Assembly: GCA_020744425.1 (NCBI GenBank)
Contig: JAGMUV010000001.1
Coordinates: 868,001-932,000 of the forward strand
Length of the DNA stretch: 64,000 nt
Direction: 5' to 3'
From: Dactylonectria macrodidyma
Taxonomy: Eukaryota > Ascomycota > Sordariomycetes > Hypocreales > Nectriaceae
The position numbers were made by a program, and so were the translations under genes. Below the pieces are notes generated by a model. That model was not told where the DNA came from and ran no database searches. It worked only from the letters and a program-made list of their open reading frames with translations. Within the stretch, counting starts at the first letter, position 1. Each line of letters begins with the position of its first letter. Shown here piece after piece: positions 12,211 to 25,074 of this stretch.

Positions 12211-13433
12211 GACGACCAGCAGATGGACATGGCTCACAAAACACTCAATCTTTGTATATCAACAGGCGCGCCGCCGTGCCACCGCATGATGACGGCAAAC
12301 CCCTCCCTCCGTTAGAGGGCTTTCAAACACGACATATGCCGTGTTACGACCTTTTGTAACGACACTACACATTTGATGACGAATTATGACAGCATATACC
12401 TGGCTCAGGATAGACAATGGTTGGAGACGGAACCGGCGCATGGTAACTACGGGAGCATTCTGTTTGCAATGACAAATAATTACATTGGAACGACCCTAGG
12501 GTCAATCAGCGGTTTACTAGATGACGCCTTTATGATTGGCTGTGTCTTGTTGGATAACCCGTCTAACGGGGAAAGCATCATATCTGATTCAGTGCCTGAT
12601 TCGAGGTTCCTGATCAGACAGATTAAGACCTGGCGTTCGGTGATTTAGTATCAAGAAATGACCTAGCCTTCACATCACGAAAGCTTAAACAACAATCATG
12701 TTGCGCATGTATTAGTCTTCGAGCGACAGTCATCTTACCCCTACATACCTCACCTCGATGGCCCTAGTTCAATTGGTTTGTCATGACAAATGCGGTACAA
12801 GACCCTGTAAAGTTAGCCCGTTTGGGAATATCTCTACTTTACGGGTTTTTCTGTTGCGGTCGGTGACTCAGTGACTCAAAGAAGGATGACAATATTGCGT
12901 TTTGCGGTAGACCAAAGTAAACTGGGAGAAGTCGGAGTAAGATTCCTCCTATCGCATCTGTCTAATTGGTGGACGTAGTTGCAACAACACATCATATCAT
13001 GTACGCGTCCCTTGCTTTCCCCTCATTACCAAATTTGCTTGCATGTAGGTTGCCCCTTTGGACCTGGTTTGATTCGACAACCCTGCTAAAGAAATACCTC
13101 GAACCAGTGGCACATGAGGAGAGGTGCGACGTACCCGTCTATTTCAATGTCGAATACCTTGCTTCTGACGCGACTTCATGGCGAGAGGGTGGTTGCCTCC
13201 GAGCCACATCACAACACTGAGCAACTCGCAACTGACCTGCGTAATCACATGGGTAAATGATCGACCCTTGATGAAGCTGTATCAGGCTACGTCTTATGCA
13301 GCCCTCCCTTTCGATGCAATACGTGATGGAACCGGTTTGTAATAAAGCGTGAGTCCCCCTTCTGAGAAGCTCGAGTCTGTTGTGACCGCAACTTCTCCTT
13401 ATTTAGACACTAGATTCTCCTGATTGCGACACA
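12211..13433. other. Intergenic region between methyltransferase and ABCC genes
   Basis: 1.2 kb without a supportable gene. It must contain the methyltransferase 3' end and the ABCC promoter. The small open frames at 12373-12648 and 12966-13220 show no domain or codon pattern that I would defend. Confidence 0.5.
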
Positions 13434-16400
13434 ATGAGTTCCATGCTCTGCATCAACGACGGCGCCTTTGGGCCCAGCGTTCAAGGTTGTCGCGGCGACT
13501 TTGACTTTACGCAAAAGTTCGAGCGCATCTTCTTCTCCATCATTCCAGCCTCGGTGTTCGTTGCGGCAGCGATTGCCCGCGTGGTCGTATTGTCGCAAGG
13601 GCCTCGCATTGTTGGTGGCCAAGCCTTCCAGTATCTGAAGCTGGTAAGTGTCCAACCTGAAGAAAGGGCGATGAATGTAAAAAGCGACTGACAACTCATA
13701 ATAACAGGCCATCATTACTGCTTACTCTATCACTCAACTTGCCTTACTTGCCCTCTTCATCACGGGAGCGCCTGATGTAGTACATGGCCTTTCAGTCGCT
13801 GGCTCTGCCCTCGTGTTTGTCGCATCTGCATTTGCGATAGCCCTTTCGTACGCAGAGCATTCCAGAGCCCGAAGACCGTCAGCGCTACTTAATATCTACA
13901 TTCTTCTGACGTTGATCTTTGACATTGTGCAAGCGCGTACCGCATGGCTCATCATAGCCAGTTGGCACCAGACCATTCTGGCTCGTCTCTTCACCTCGTC
14001 AATCGCAGTCAAGGTGATTATCCTGTGCCTCGAAGCAGTCCCCAAGACCAGATGGATTCACTGGAACGCTAGCGAGCACAGCCCGGAAGAGTCGAGCAGC
14101 GTGTTCAGCCTGGGTGTGTACTACTGGCTGAACCGGCTGTTCTGGCATGGATATCGGGATGTGTTGGTCATAGACGATCTGTATCCCCTCGACGCAGGGA
14201 TGGCATCTCAGGGCCTCTACGACAAGCTCGCACCTATGCTTAGAATCCACCAATATCACAAAGAACTCAAGTTTGGCTTGTGCAGGGACATCGGTCGAAC
14301 GTTGGCTGGCCCTTTGCTCGCCCCAATTGCCCCTCGAATCGCACTTATTGGCTTCAAGTTCTGCCAGCCATTTTTCATCCGCTCCATCCTTCTGTACTTG
14401 CAGTCTCCTGATGACCCGACGACCGATAATCACGGATATGGACTCATCGGGGCTTGCTTCTTGATCTATATCGGCATCGCCTTCTCCTCCGCCTGGTATA
14501 CCTACTACAACCAAAAGGCGGCCTACATGGTCCGAGGATGCCTTTCCGCTGCAGTGTACCGAAAAACCACCCAGACCAAGTTGACTGCTGCGGATGACGC
14601 TGCCGCGGTGACGCTTATGAGTACCGATATCGAAAGGATCGTCAAAGGGTGTACCACGATGCACGAGATATGGGCCGGCATTCTCGAGGTAGCCCTCGGA
14701 TGCTGGCTGCTGGAGAGGCAACTCGGAGCTGCATTCGCATCGCCCATTGTCATCATCTTTGTGTGCATCGGTATATTGGCATGGGAGCTGACCTTTGTTG
14801 GGAAGAGGCAGGGTGCGTGGATGTCAAGTATCCAGAACCGAGTTGGGTTGACCTCGAACGCCATCTCCAACATGAAGCTGTACAAGATATCCGGCGTCAC
14901 CGAGCCTGTGGCCAAGCTAATACAGAGTCTTCGCCAGGGCGAGATCAAGTTGGGCAACCGGTTCCGGTGGCTGTTGATTCTTGCTGCCGGCCTGGGTTTC
15001 ACGCCGATCTGTCTCTCTCCGGTTGTTACCTTCGCTGTTACATCGAAGAGCCTCCGAGTGGAAACGCTCTTTACTTCATACTCGTACATCTTGCTTGTCA
15101 CCGGACCCTTGGTACTCGTTTTCCAGAGCCTCCCTCACATTTTTGCGGCAATCACCTGTACTCAGCGCATTCAGAAGTTCATTGCGGATGAGCCGCGCAT
15201 TGATACGAGAAAGATGGCCGATGTGTCTTCCTCCACGACATCAAACACCGAAAAGGACAGCTCGGTAGAGAGTGGTGATACCGCCCTGGCTTTCAAGATA
15301 GAAGCTGGCACCTTTGGATGGGGCGGGGAGAAGATGACACTGAGTCAAATAAACACGTCGATTCCAACGAACCAATTGACCTTTGTTATCGGAGAGGTGG
15401 CGTCTGGCAAGTCTACCTTTTGCAAGGTACTTCTCGGAGAGCTACCTGTATCTTCGGGGACTGTGACGGCATTTGTGCCCCTTTCTCGAATTGGATATTG
15501 TGAGCAGACGCCGTTTCTCTACAACGCGACCTTCAAAGAGAACATCATCGGCCACTGCGCATTTGACCAAGACAAGTACGACGAGATCATCGATGCCACT
15601 TTGCTAAATTCCGACGTCGCGCTTCTCCCAGACGGACACGACACCAAGATCGGCAACAATGGCATCATGTTGAGCGGCGGACAGAAGCAGCGAGTCTCCG
15701 TCGCCCGAGCCTTGTACTCAGAGTCGGATGTCATGATCTTCGACGATGTGCTTAGTGGGCTCGACAATGACACCGAGGCTGAGCTGTTTCGCCGCGTCTT
15801 TGGGCCGGGTAGCATTACGCGTAAACGAAATGTGACGGTGGTCATCTGTACTCATTCCATACGGCATCTGCCCACTGCGGATCACATTATTGCCCTCGAA
15901 ACCGGCGGTACCATTGTTGAACAGGGTACGTTCCAGGATTTGAAGCGCAACAATAAGTACGTTCAGAGCCTTGGGGTCAAAGAGGAAACTCCTCGGAGCC
16001 ACACCGAACTTCCGCGAGAGCAACAAACTGCGATGGTGCCAAAGACAACATCAAACGAGATCAAGGCTGCATTGGAAGACAGGGCACGTCAACTGGGTGA
16101 CTGGTCCATCTACAGCCACTACGCACGCAGTGTCGGCTTCTTTCCCGTCTCCCTCCTCATCCTCAGCGCCGTGGTGTACGGAGTTGGCGCCAATCTCTCC
16201 ACGGTTTGGATGAAGTTCTGGTCCGAGGACGCATATGGCAAATCTGTGGGCTTCTACGTCGGAATATTTGGCCTGTGTCGTGTCCTGGCGGTTCTATTCA
16301 TCCTCGTCAACGCGACTTCTACACACATCCTCATGATCTCATATTCGGGAACCGTGCTCCATCAACGAGCCATCACAACGGTGGTAACGGCGCCGTTGAG

Positions 16401-17956
16401 ATTCTTCACGACGACTGATTCCGGCATCGTCACCAATTTGTTCTCCCAGGACATGACTCTTTTGGATGGAGAGCTTCCGATGGCGTTGACGAACGTCACT
16501 ATTGAATTGGCAGACTGTATTGGCATGGCATTCGTCATCGCTTCCGCCTCGCCGTACCTTGCGATTGCATACCCTGTACTGCTTGCTGTCTTGTATTTTG
16601 TGCAAATGTTTTACCTTCGAACTTCGCGACAGATCCGTCTTCTTGATCTAGAAAGCAAGAGTCCGCTTTAGTAAGTCTCGTCCCGAGTAAGCACTGTCAG
16701 GTGTATGGAGCTGACGCGAGCATAGTACTCACTTCCTTGACACTATTAATGGCATCGCGACCATCCGCGCCTTTGGTTGGGAGAACCTCGATATCAAACA
16801 GAACAACAAGCTCCTCGATACATCCCAGCGTCCCGCATACTTGCTTGCAATGATCCAGCAGTGGTTGATGACTACTCTCAATCTCATTGTCACTGGCATC
16901 GCAGTTCTTCTCGTCTCACTAGCCACTCAGCTCAACGTCAATACGGGTTTGACTGGCGCCTCTCTGGTGACATTGTTGACGTTCAGCGAGTCCATATCGA
17001 ACCTTATCCGAGCTTACACGACGCTAGAGACTTCACTTGGGGCCGTCAGCCGTCTGCGGACGTTTAGCAACACGGTCAAACCGGAGAATCAACCTGATGA
17101 AAATATTGAACCTCCGCCGGAGTGGCCACAGGGAGGGCGCATCGATATCAAAGAGGTTTCTGCATCATATGGTTCTGAATGTGAGAGCGAGAGTGGACAA
17201 GTATCGGCTTCGCCACCCAACCTCGTCGTCCGAGATTTAACATTGACTATTCTTCCGAGACAAAAGGTTGCCATTTGTGGGAGGACAGGTAGTGGGAAGT
17301 CGTCGCTCATTCTTCTATTGCTCCGACTCCTCGATCCCCTTCCATCCTGCGATAGAAACATGGAAATTGATGGTACCCCTCTCAACCGCATCGACCGCAC
17401 CACACTCCGCAAACGCATTATTGCTATTCCCCAGGATGCCGTATTCCTGCCAGATGGCAGCACCATCAAGGCGAATATCGACCCATTCGATGTCGCGACC
17501 GCACAAGAGTGCCTCGACGTTCTCACGGTCGTTCGCCTGGCAAGTTTTGTCGATGACCGTGGCGGTCTCGACACTGGCATGAACGCCGAGGACCTCAGCG
17601 CTGGACAGAAACAACTCTTTAGCCTAGGAAGGGCGATACTACGAAGACGCGTTCGGTCGCGATTCTTGAAGAGTGAGAAGAGCGGCGGTGTGTTGCTGTT
17701 GGACGAGGTGAGCAGCAGTGTTGACAAAGCGACGGATCGGGCTATGCAGGAGATTATCCGCCAGGAGTTTGAGAGCTATACCATTGTAATGGTATCACAC
17801 AGGCTTGAGATGGTCGTGGACTTCTTCGACAGTGTTGTCGTGCTTGATAAAGGAGCTGTGGTGGAATCAGGAAGTCCAAGGGAGTTGATAGAAACGCCAG
17901 GAAGTCGGTTCCATGAGCTGTGGTCAATCGAGAATCGCAACTCTGATAAGGAATGA
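13434..17956 (+). CDS. ABCC-family (MRP-type) full-length ABC transporter
   Basis: Three exons, 13434-13643, 13708-16670 and 16726-17956, give 1467 residues; introns are 64 and 55 bases. The order is TMD0, TMD1, NBD1, TMD2, NBD2, the normal plan of fungal multidrug-resistance-associated pumps that export conjugates and xenobiotics by ATP hydrolysis at the plasma or vacuolar membrane. The N-terminal 210 residues contain several hydrophobic segments. NBD1 has a slightly unusual Walker A, GEVASGKST (632-640), LSGGQ (725-729) and Walker B ending IFDD, with Asp where the catalytic Glu would be. NBD2 has GRTGSGKSS (1243-1251), LSAGQKQ, LLLDE and the His of VSHR. One degenerate and one competent site is usual for ABCC proteins. 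The junction DLESKSPLYTHF across intron 2 matches the conserved family sequence, confirming the splice. The substrate is unknown. Confidence 0.93.
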
Positions 17957-18685
17957 AGGTGGCGTCTTTATTTATGTCGAGGTCTTTGGCAGCATACACT
18001 CGGATGGGAGCTAGAGGTTAAAGAGTTGAATAAAAGAAAAGAAAAACCAACAGTAAGAGAGCAACAGTGTGAACGGCCTAAAACATGGCTATCTCGAGCT
18101 TGTGCAACAGCATTGCAATGGTGTAGCTCTCAAACTCCTGGCGAACAATCTCAAGTCCAAGGCAACAGTACGTCAAAAAGTCTAGGATTTCTACTGCATT
18201 GGGGTGGAAGCCTTGCTGCCCCAGCCGACCCTTGAAGGGGGCGTCCGCACACCATTCCTAGATAAGCCAACTTCTCTTTACCTAGCGACAGGGATCCTAA
18301 TTATGATCATAAGCCTATATACATATTAGGGATAAGGGAACTGAATGAGGGCGATATAGATTATAAGATGTTCTTATAGGGAAGTATTAGATATGCTGAT
18401 TTAGAGACGACTTTGCCGTAGTTAGGTTCGCGAGCTATTGCGATATGCTGTGCAGATACTCACAGTTAACTATGCGAATAGCAATACTCGAATAGAATAC
18501 AAGCAGAAGATGTCAAGGATGAGGAAAAAAATTATCAACTTTAGATTATATGCCTAAGTTATATGCAGTACCGACTTTGAGTATTTATCGCGGATACAAG
18601 TCAGATCAACTTTTGTCTATGTGTCATTACTCGGCCTTCTCAGTCACATAAGGCCATTGTCGTGCGCCTATCTAATGCAGGCAAA
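17957..18685. other. AT-rich spacer between convergent transporter genes
   Basis: About 730 bases separate the 3' ends of the ABCC (plus) and PDR (minus) genes. From about 18280 to 18680 the sequence is clearly richer in A/T than its surroundings, with many TAT, ATA and TTA steps and stops in all frames. It holds no gene. It could be an ordinary terminator region or a remnant of repeat DNA altered by RIP (repeat-induced point mutation); I cannot decide from composition read by eye. Confidence 0.45.
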
Positions 18686-21600
18686 TTATCGTCGGTTGAA
18701 GTTGAGGAAGCGGCTCTATAGAGTTGAATTAGTAATCTGACATGGCACTGAATGATTTAGAGAGAGAAACTTACACCAAGGAGGAGGATGAGCAAGTTGC
18801 TGCCCACAAAGGCAGCAAAGATACCCAGATCCCTCCAACGGTCTGCGAAATCCAGGTCGAAGGCCGCGTAGAACTCATCACCGACCTTGAAAGCGCAGTA
18901 CTCGCAGTTGGACGTGGAGTTGCTGGCCAGGTATCCCGAGCCGCCTCGCTCAAAGAAAGGCTCCATGTATTCGCCGCAGTTCATGCCATCAGGAGCGGTG
19001 AAGCGGTTGTACTCGCTAGGCTTGCAGACGACGGGAAGCTCGTGTAGCGCGGTGGTGACCATGCCGCCGATGAGGCGAGTGAAGGGGTCGAGCTGGTAGA
19101 GCCAGGCGCGCCAGAAACCGGGCATTTGGGGAGGAGAAATGGTGACACCGCAGAATAGAGCGAAGTTGATGATGATGAAAGGATCAAACTGGGCCGAGAT
19201 GAAGGGCGAGGGAGTGATGGAGGCGAGGCCTTGGCCGAGGGTGACGGCGAAGATCTCGGTGATGAGCACCATGAAGAACTGGTAGCCGGCACGCGAGGGG
19301 TCGGTCTGGAAGCCAGGCATGAAGTACAGCGGGAGGTAGAAGGCGACGGCGCAAAGAATCGAGTAAGGCATCTCGGCGGCGATGATGGAAAAGACGAAGG
19401 TGAAGGGCGAGTACATCTTGGACGAAGCCTCGCGGAAGAAGAGGGCTCGCTTGATGTGGAACATGACCTCGACTTGGGTGATGATCAGAGCCGGGAGCAC
19501 GGTGACCTGGAAGATAACGAAGACCTTGTACTGGAGAGAAGCTCGAGAGTCGTCAAGGTTGAGATAGGTGAGACCGGTGATGAGGGCGACGGCGACGTGG
19601 GCGAAGACTCGGGTGAAGAGGTAGTTGGGCGAACGCCAGAAGGATCGGAACATGCGTCTGGACACAACCTTGATCTGATGGTTGAAAGGCGAGGCGTACT
19701 CTTTCTCCAGCTCGGGGTTAGAGTTGGCGCCTGCTGCCTTTCTCTCTTCCTTCATCTGCGCGATGGCCACCTTGGCCGCAGCCAGTTCAGGGCTCTCGTC
19801 CCAGATATCAGCCCAGTCTCTGTCACCAACGCGAGGAGCACTGCCAGCGCCGACCGCCTCGAGCATGAACTCGGCCACGTTTTCGTTAGCAGGCGTCTCG
19901 GCGCCGTGGCGCGCAAGATAGTCTCGCAGGACGCAGGCGTCCTTGCCGATATCGCCAAAGTAGACAGTGCGGCCGCCACGTTGTAGAAGCAGAAGACGGT
20001 CGAAGTTCTCGAAGAGCGCAGCGTTGGGCTGGTGGATGGTGCAGAGAATAGCCTGGCCGGAAGCAGCCAGCTTCTTGAGGAATCGAACAATGTTGAAAGC
20101 GCTCTGACTGTCGAGGCCAGAGGTAGGCTCGTCCAAGAATAACAACAACTCAGGCTTGGCCGCCAGCTCGACGCCGATCGTCACACGCTTGCGCTGCTCG
20201 ACAGAAAGACCGAATTCAGGGCTGCCGATAATGGCATCGGCGAAACCCTCCATTTCCAGAAGCGAGATAATCTCCTCGACGTACTCATAGCGTTCGGACA
20301 TGGGGACATCGAAGGGTTGGCGGAGTTCGGCGGAGAATCGAAGAGCTTCGCGGACGGTCTGGGTGGGCTCGTGGAGATCGAGCTGTTCGGCATACGAGGT
20401 GGATCGCTGGAACTGTTTACCGGGCTTAGCACTATCAACGAGAATGTCACCGGTGATGACGCCAATGTTCTTTCGAGCAGCCAGGACATCCAGGAGGGTA
20501 GTCTTTCCGGCACCAGAAGCGCCCATGAGAGCAGTCAGCTCGCCGGGTCGGACATATCCAAAGACATTGTTGAGAAGACGGCGAGTGCCACCGGGCACGG
20601 GGACATCGTAGTTAAGATCCTCCCAGGTAAGAATGCACTCCGACTCGATCTTGAGATCCGAGCCAGCCTCGTTCGACCGATCCCTGCGTTTAGCATCCCG
20701 CTTCTCAATCAGCGCCTCGTTCAGAGCCTTTCGCTCCTTGTTGGGCTTGGAGAAGATCTTGGCAGAGTTGCCGCCCATTCCGTACTTGATGACCTCGCCG
20801 AGGACGACGTTGAGAATCAGGAAGAAGACAATGAGCGCCATGATGATGCCCCAGTTGCGCCACAGGTCGCCGGGGTAGTAAGAGAAGCCCTCAGAAATGT
20901 AGTCGGAGCCCTTGATGAAGGTGGTGCCGCCGGTTGAGCCAGCAAGGGTGCAGACCTGATGGTTGATGTCGTCGTAGCCAGGACCAGAGGGGATGAGCGA
21001 ATCGGCAGTGCAAGTCAGGTCGATGCGGCTGAATTCGTTCTGCATCAAGGCGCTAAAGGCCAGGCCGAGAAGGTTGACCCAGTAGATCCAACGCAGCCAG
21101 ACCTTCTCGGACTGGTATTGGATCAGATATCCGGAGGTGGTGACGAAGAGGGTGATGACAACGACGGCAAACTTGATGGCGTAGTCAAAATCCGGGCTGA
21201 TGCATCCGATGATTCGGAAGAAGAGGGTCATGGCGATGTTTGCAGAGAGAATCATGAGGTAGAAGGTGAAGAAGGCACCTGCGTCTCGGACTAGGCCACT
21301 CATGAAGTACACGATGATGGAGAAGACAAGAATCTGGCTCGCGGCAAACGCCTGGTCGACGATGATCTGGGCGATCCACAGAGCAGACGGTCGGTGAAAT
21401 GCGTAGGCCTTGTGCTTATTGACGATTGCTCGGCCAGTCATGGTTCCGGCGAGTTCAGAAAAGGCCTGGAATGCGTTGAACAAGAGGGAAATGAAGAGCA
21501 GACCACCCTTACTGAAGGCGCTGGCGGAGGTCTTTCCGAGATTGAGGAACAGGGTGCCGAGGACGATGGCGATGATGATGCTGCGGAGCCAGGCGAGGGT

Positions 21601-23160
21601 GAGGTTGAAGCGGTCCTGCAGCTTGAGGATGAACTGGCGCTTCATCAAGGCCCAGACCTGCAAATGGAAGCCGACTTGGTAGACGGACTTCTTGGACGAC
21701 CCGCGCTTGCTCTCCTTGACGGCGGCCTGGAAGTCGTCGTGCTTGGCCTTCTCCCGCTCGAGGGAGGCCTTGTACTCGGCCATCTCAGCGTCGAGAGCCT
21801 TTTGCTCGGCGGACGCCTTGAAGGCTTCGAGTAGGCTCTGGGGGCTATGAGGCGCGTTCTCCGCCGATCGACCCTCAACATACTCGCGCTCGAATTCGTC
21901 GGTGCAAGCCGTCAAGTAGTCGGCGGAGGTCATACGCGGTCGAGGAGCAAAACCTAGGCCCTCGAAGTAGGCGCGGGCACCCTGGGCCGGGCCAAAGAAG
22001 ACCTGCTTTCCCTCGTCGATGACCATGACCTTGTCGAAGAGGCTGTAGATGTTCTCCGAGGCCTGGTACAGGGAGACGAAGGTGGTGGTCTTGTACAGGT
22101 TGGTCTGGACGCGCAGGGACTTAGCAAAGTCCAGGGCTGTGCTGGCGTCGAGGCCTCGTGTGCTGTTGTCCCAAGACAGAATGCAGGCGTTAGTGATCAT
22201 GCCCTCAGCGATGGACACACGCTTACGCTCGCCGCCAGAAACGCCTCGGACGAAGTGGTCGCCGACAACCGTCTTGCGCGTGTGCTCGATGTTGAACATC
22301 TTGAGCAACATGGTGACGACGCTCTGCCTGAACTCAGCCTTGGACATGCCGCCGGGTCGCTTGGCGGGCATCTTGGTGTCCAAAGCGAAACCGAGAGTCT
22401 GCTCAACCGTCAGCGTGGGGTGGTGGATGTCGTCCTCGGCGTTGTAGACGGCCTCGCCACGGTACTGGTTAAACTCCTTGGCGTTCCACGGTCCATACAG
22501 GACCTCTCCCGTGACGCCGGTGTAGCCATATCGCTGGTTGGCAATGGTCTTGAGGAACGTGGTGCATCCGGAGCCGGGCTTTCCAAGAACAAGCACCATC
22601 TCGCCAGGCTTGCAGACACCGCGGAAGTTGTCGAGAAGAGTCGCCTCGGTAGGCTTGGGTCCGAGACCGACGAGACCAAGAATCGGAGTGATGACATCGA
22701 AAAAGGAGATGAAGGCGTCGGGGAAGGTCTGAACGTAGTTGGTCATGCCGCCGATGCCCCTGACGGTCAAACCATCCCAGTAAGCACCGATGTGCTTAGA
22801 TCGAATTCCAGCCTCTCGCTCAGCATCCAGGTTTCCTCGCAGAGCGGCTTCAAGATCGAAGAGGGAGGCATCGTCAGAGACATCAACAGCACCGTCCTTT
22901 TCAGGGTCCATGCTCTTTCGGTTCTTCTGACGACTGGCCCGAGAGGCGCCAGTAAACTCTCTCTGGAGCTCGGCGAACTCGGCCTCGGCCTGCTCGATCG
23001 AGACGCCGCCCGGACGGGCTGTCGAGCCGCGTCGCTCATTGCCAGGGCCGTCCACGGTTGAACTCGAATCCTGGGAAGGCCGATACGTGCGCTCGATCTC
23101 GTCGGCGTGGTGACCGGAGGCAATGGCCTCCTCGGCCTTTTCGAAAGCCCTTTCAGCCAT
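18686..23160 (-). CDS. PDR-type (ABCG) pleiotropic drug resistance transporter
   Basis: The main exon is 18775-23160. A 59-base intron (18716-18774; GTAAGT donor, ACTAAT branch, TATAG acceptor) leads to a 30-base last exon, 18686-18715, ending SRFLNFNRR. Total 1471 residues. The ATG at 23160 lies in CCAATGGCT; the upstream in-frame extension starts with GTG and is not used. The order is NBD1-TMD1-NBD2-TMD2, the reverse-topology plan of plasma-membrane azole and xenobiotic efflux pumps. NBD1 has the family's Cys-containing Walker A GKPGSGCT (193-200), VSGGERKRVS (307-316) and a WDN Walker B (SWDNSTRGLD). NBD2 has GASGAGKT (880-887), the degenerate signature LSVEQRKRV and FLDEPTSGLD. These asymmetric sites are normal for PDR proteins. 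Membrane spans follow each NBD (from about residues 510 and 1170). If the last intron is retained the protein ends VSFSL instead. Confidence 0.93.
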
Positions 23161-23251
23161 TGGATACGGTTCAGTGTACACAATGGCAATGGATTGTTGT
23201 GATGGTATACAGCTCGGGATCGAGACTGTGTTGGGAGCCCAAAGTCACCCA

Positions 23252-23257
23252 CCGCGG
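23252..23257. promoter_or_regulatory. CCGCGG palindrome, PDRE-like, PDR gene leader/promoter
   Basis: On the minus strand this reads TCCGCGGT, 92 bases before the PDR start codon. It differs at the last base from the yeast pleiotropic drug response element TCCGCGGA bound by Pdr1/Pdr3-type Zn2Cys6 regulators. A filamentous-fungal regulator with the same site has not been shown here; this is a candidate only. Confidence 0.3.
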
Positions 23258-23462
23258 AAATGTGGTCAAACGAGAGGAGACTACTGAATGAGACGCAGAT
23301 TGAAGATGTGAGGACTCTAATAATAAACTGTGATAGATATAGAGATTGGGGGAAGAACAGATAAAGGAAACGACCAGACTAGGTCTTGAACAGAACAAGC
23401 AAGGAAGTAAACAGGCCGGGAACGAAAGTCGGTGATGGGACCGTGTTTAAAGACATCGAGTT

Positions 23463-23468
23463 CCGCGG
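23463..23468. promoter_or_regulatory. Second CCGCGG palindrome upstream of the PDR gene
   Basis: On the plus strand it reads TCCGCGGC, about 300 bases before the PDR start and 211 bases from the first palindrome. Together the pair resembles the paired CGG-inverted sites used by Zn2Cys6 regulators. CCGCGG will also occur by chance in GC-balanced DNA, so confidence is low. Confidence 0.3.
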
Positions 23469-25074
23469 CCCCCCATGTTCTGCATCGGGGAAAGAGAGAA
23501 AAACAGGATATAGACAAGGGTCATCATCCTCTTTCACGCAGCGGCTGCCGTGCTCCATTACCAATCAAGGACTCCAACTCGGAGCTTATTAGTCTTAAAC
23601 CCGTGGGATGTGGGAATCATGGATTGGGGGAAGGGGCATGGGAAAGCAGTCTAACTCGCGAAAAGTCTGGGTTTCTCGGGTTCCGTGACTCCACCAGCAG
23701 AACAATGGGCGAGCCAACGTGAATCGCAACCTTTTTCGCAACCGCAGTTTTGCCATCTGGGTCTTTTGCGTATCCGGCACGGACGTAGACAGGACACAAA
23801 GGCAGGCGAGCGGGTCGTCGTCGTCAAGCCCCCCTAACACCCCCCAGGACAACTCGAATTGTGATTTGTGAAGGCAAAAATTTGTCAAGGGGGTGGGGCA
23901 TCTCGCGAGATTTCGAGTCATCCGGCAAAGGACTGTCGGTCCAAGAGGGGTGGCGACGACGCGGCCGATTGGCTCGGGCAGTGTTCTCCCCAAAGGCGGG
24001 AGCTTAAAGCTGCCATGCTTAGCTATTGGGAACGAGGGCGAGTCAGCGTGAGGAATCGTCCAGGTCCCCATCATGGTTGGGGCGTTGTCAGGTGTGTGGA
24101 GCAAGACGGTGTGGAGCCGAGATTTCGTGTTAGACGTAATTCCAAAGCTTGCCAAGTCCGGCACAAGCCTGAGTGGGTGGTCTGCGTCTTCCCAGCTTCT
24201 AGTTGTGGGTTCGGACAGGATGCTTGAGGGGAGGCGGGCCTGAATACCGGCAAGGGTCGTGAGATGAAGTGGGACTCAAGACGGCCTGTCGGATCCGTGA
24301 CTGGGAGCAAGGAAGTACGAATTATCATATCAGGGTCAAGTTGAGATAAGATGGACAAAGTGCCGAGCTTCATCAATGGGTGCTTATACGTAGTGTTGGC
24401 ATGACTGATCCTGTTCCCCTGCTTTTTACCATCGATTATCGTTCCGCCTGAAGCTCAGAGTGCTTCATGCCGAGTTGCTGCGTAGTAGTTATGAAAAGGG
24501 TCAAACAGGTCGATTGGAATGAGGTCCGTAGCAGGGGACACGATATCCACCACGCCCTGAAGCCCAATCTCAGAGTGTGGAGAAAGGGTAAGACGGCCAT
24601 GCCCGCTCTGGGTAAACTTCGCACATTGGCTTGCGCAAAGCACACCCGCAGGACTATGGCAAACCGATGCAGCCCCGTACCGGCTGGTAGAGCGTCGTAC
24701 TAGTGATGGATGACGTGGGATCTTTGTGTGTGTGAATCTCTTTAGTCGTGGGCTAGCACGGAGAGTAACAAGGGGCCGCCTGTTACCTACGTATTCCGCT
24801 TGAGTTTTGGATTTCGGGCACTAGTCACTACACTAGAACGAGTTGTTGTTACTGATACTCGGAATTATTGACGGAGTATTTGATACAGGCTAGACCGTTC
24901 TGGTGACGCACCATCGTCTGTCATCTTCGACTCATAATGAGTGCATCCGAAATGTAAATGCACGGGTCTTAATTACATTGTAGAATCCCAATAAAGACGC
25001 AATTAACGTTTCGGCGTGATGACTGACAGGCCGCCGGGTCCATACTTCTTCGCTCTCCACTTACAAGTAAACTG

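Noticed and set aside
14523..15101. Minus-strand open frame of 192 codons opposite the ABCC gene
   Set aside because: It is antisense to a confirmed transporter exon, with no motif of its own.
22255..23061. Plus-strand open frame of 268 codons opposite the PDR gene
   Set aside because: It is the antisense shadow of the NBD1-coding exon. Its Leu/Val/Gly/Asp-rich composition mirrors the codon bias of the real strand.
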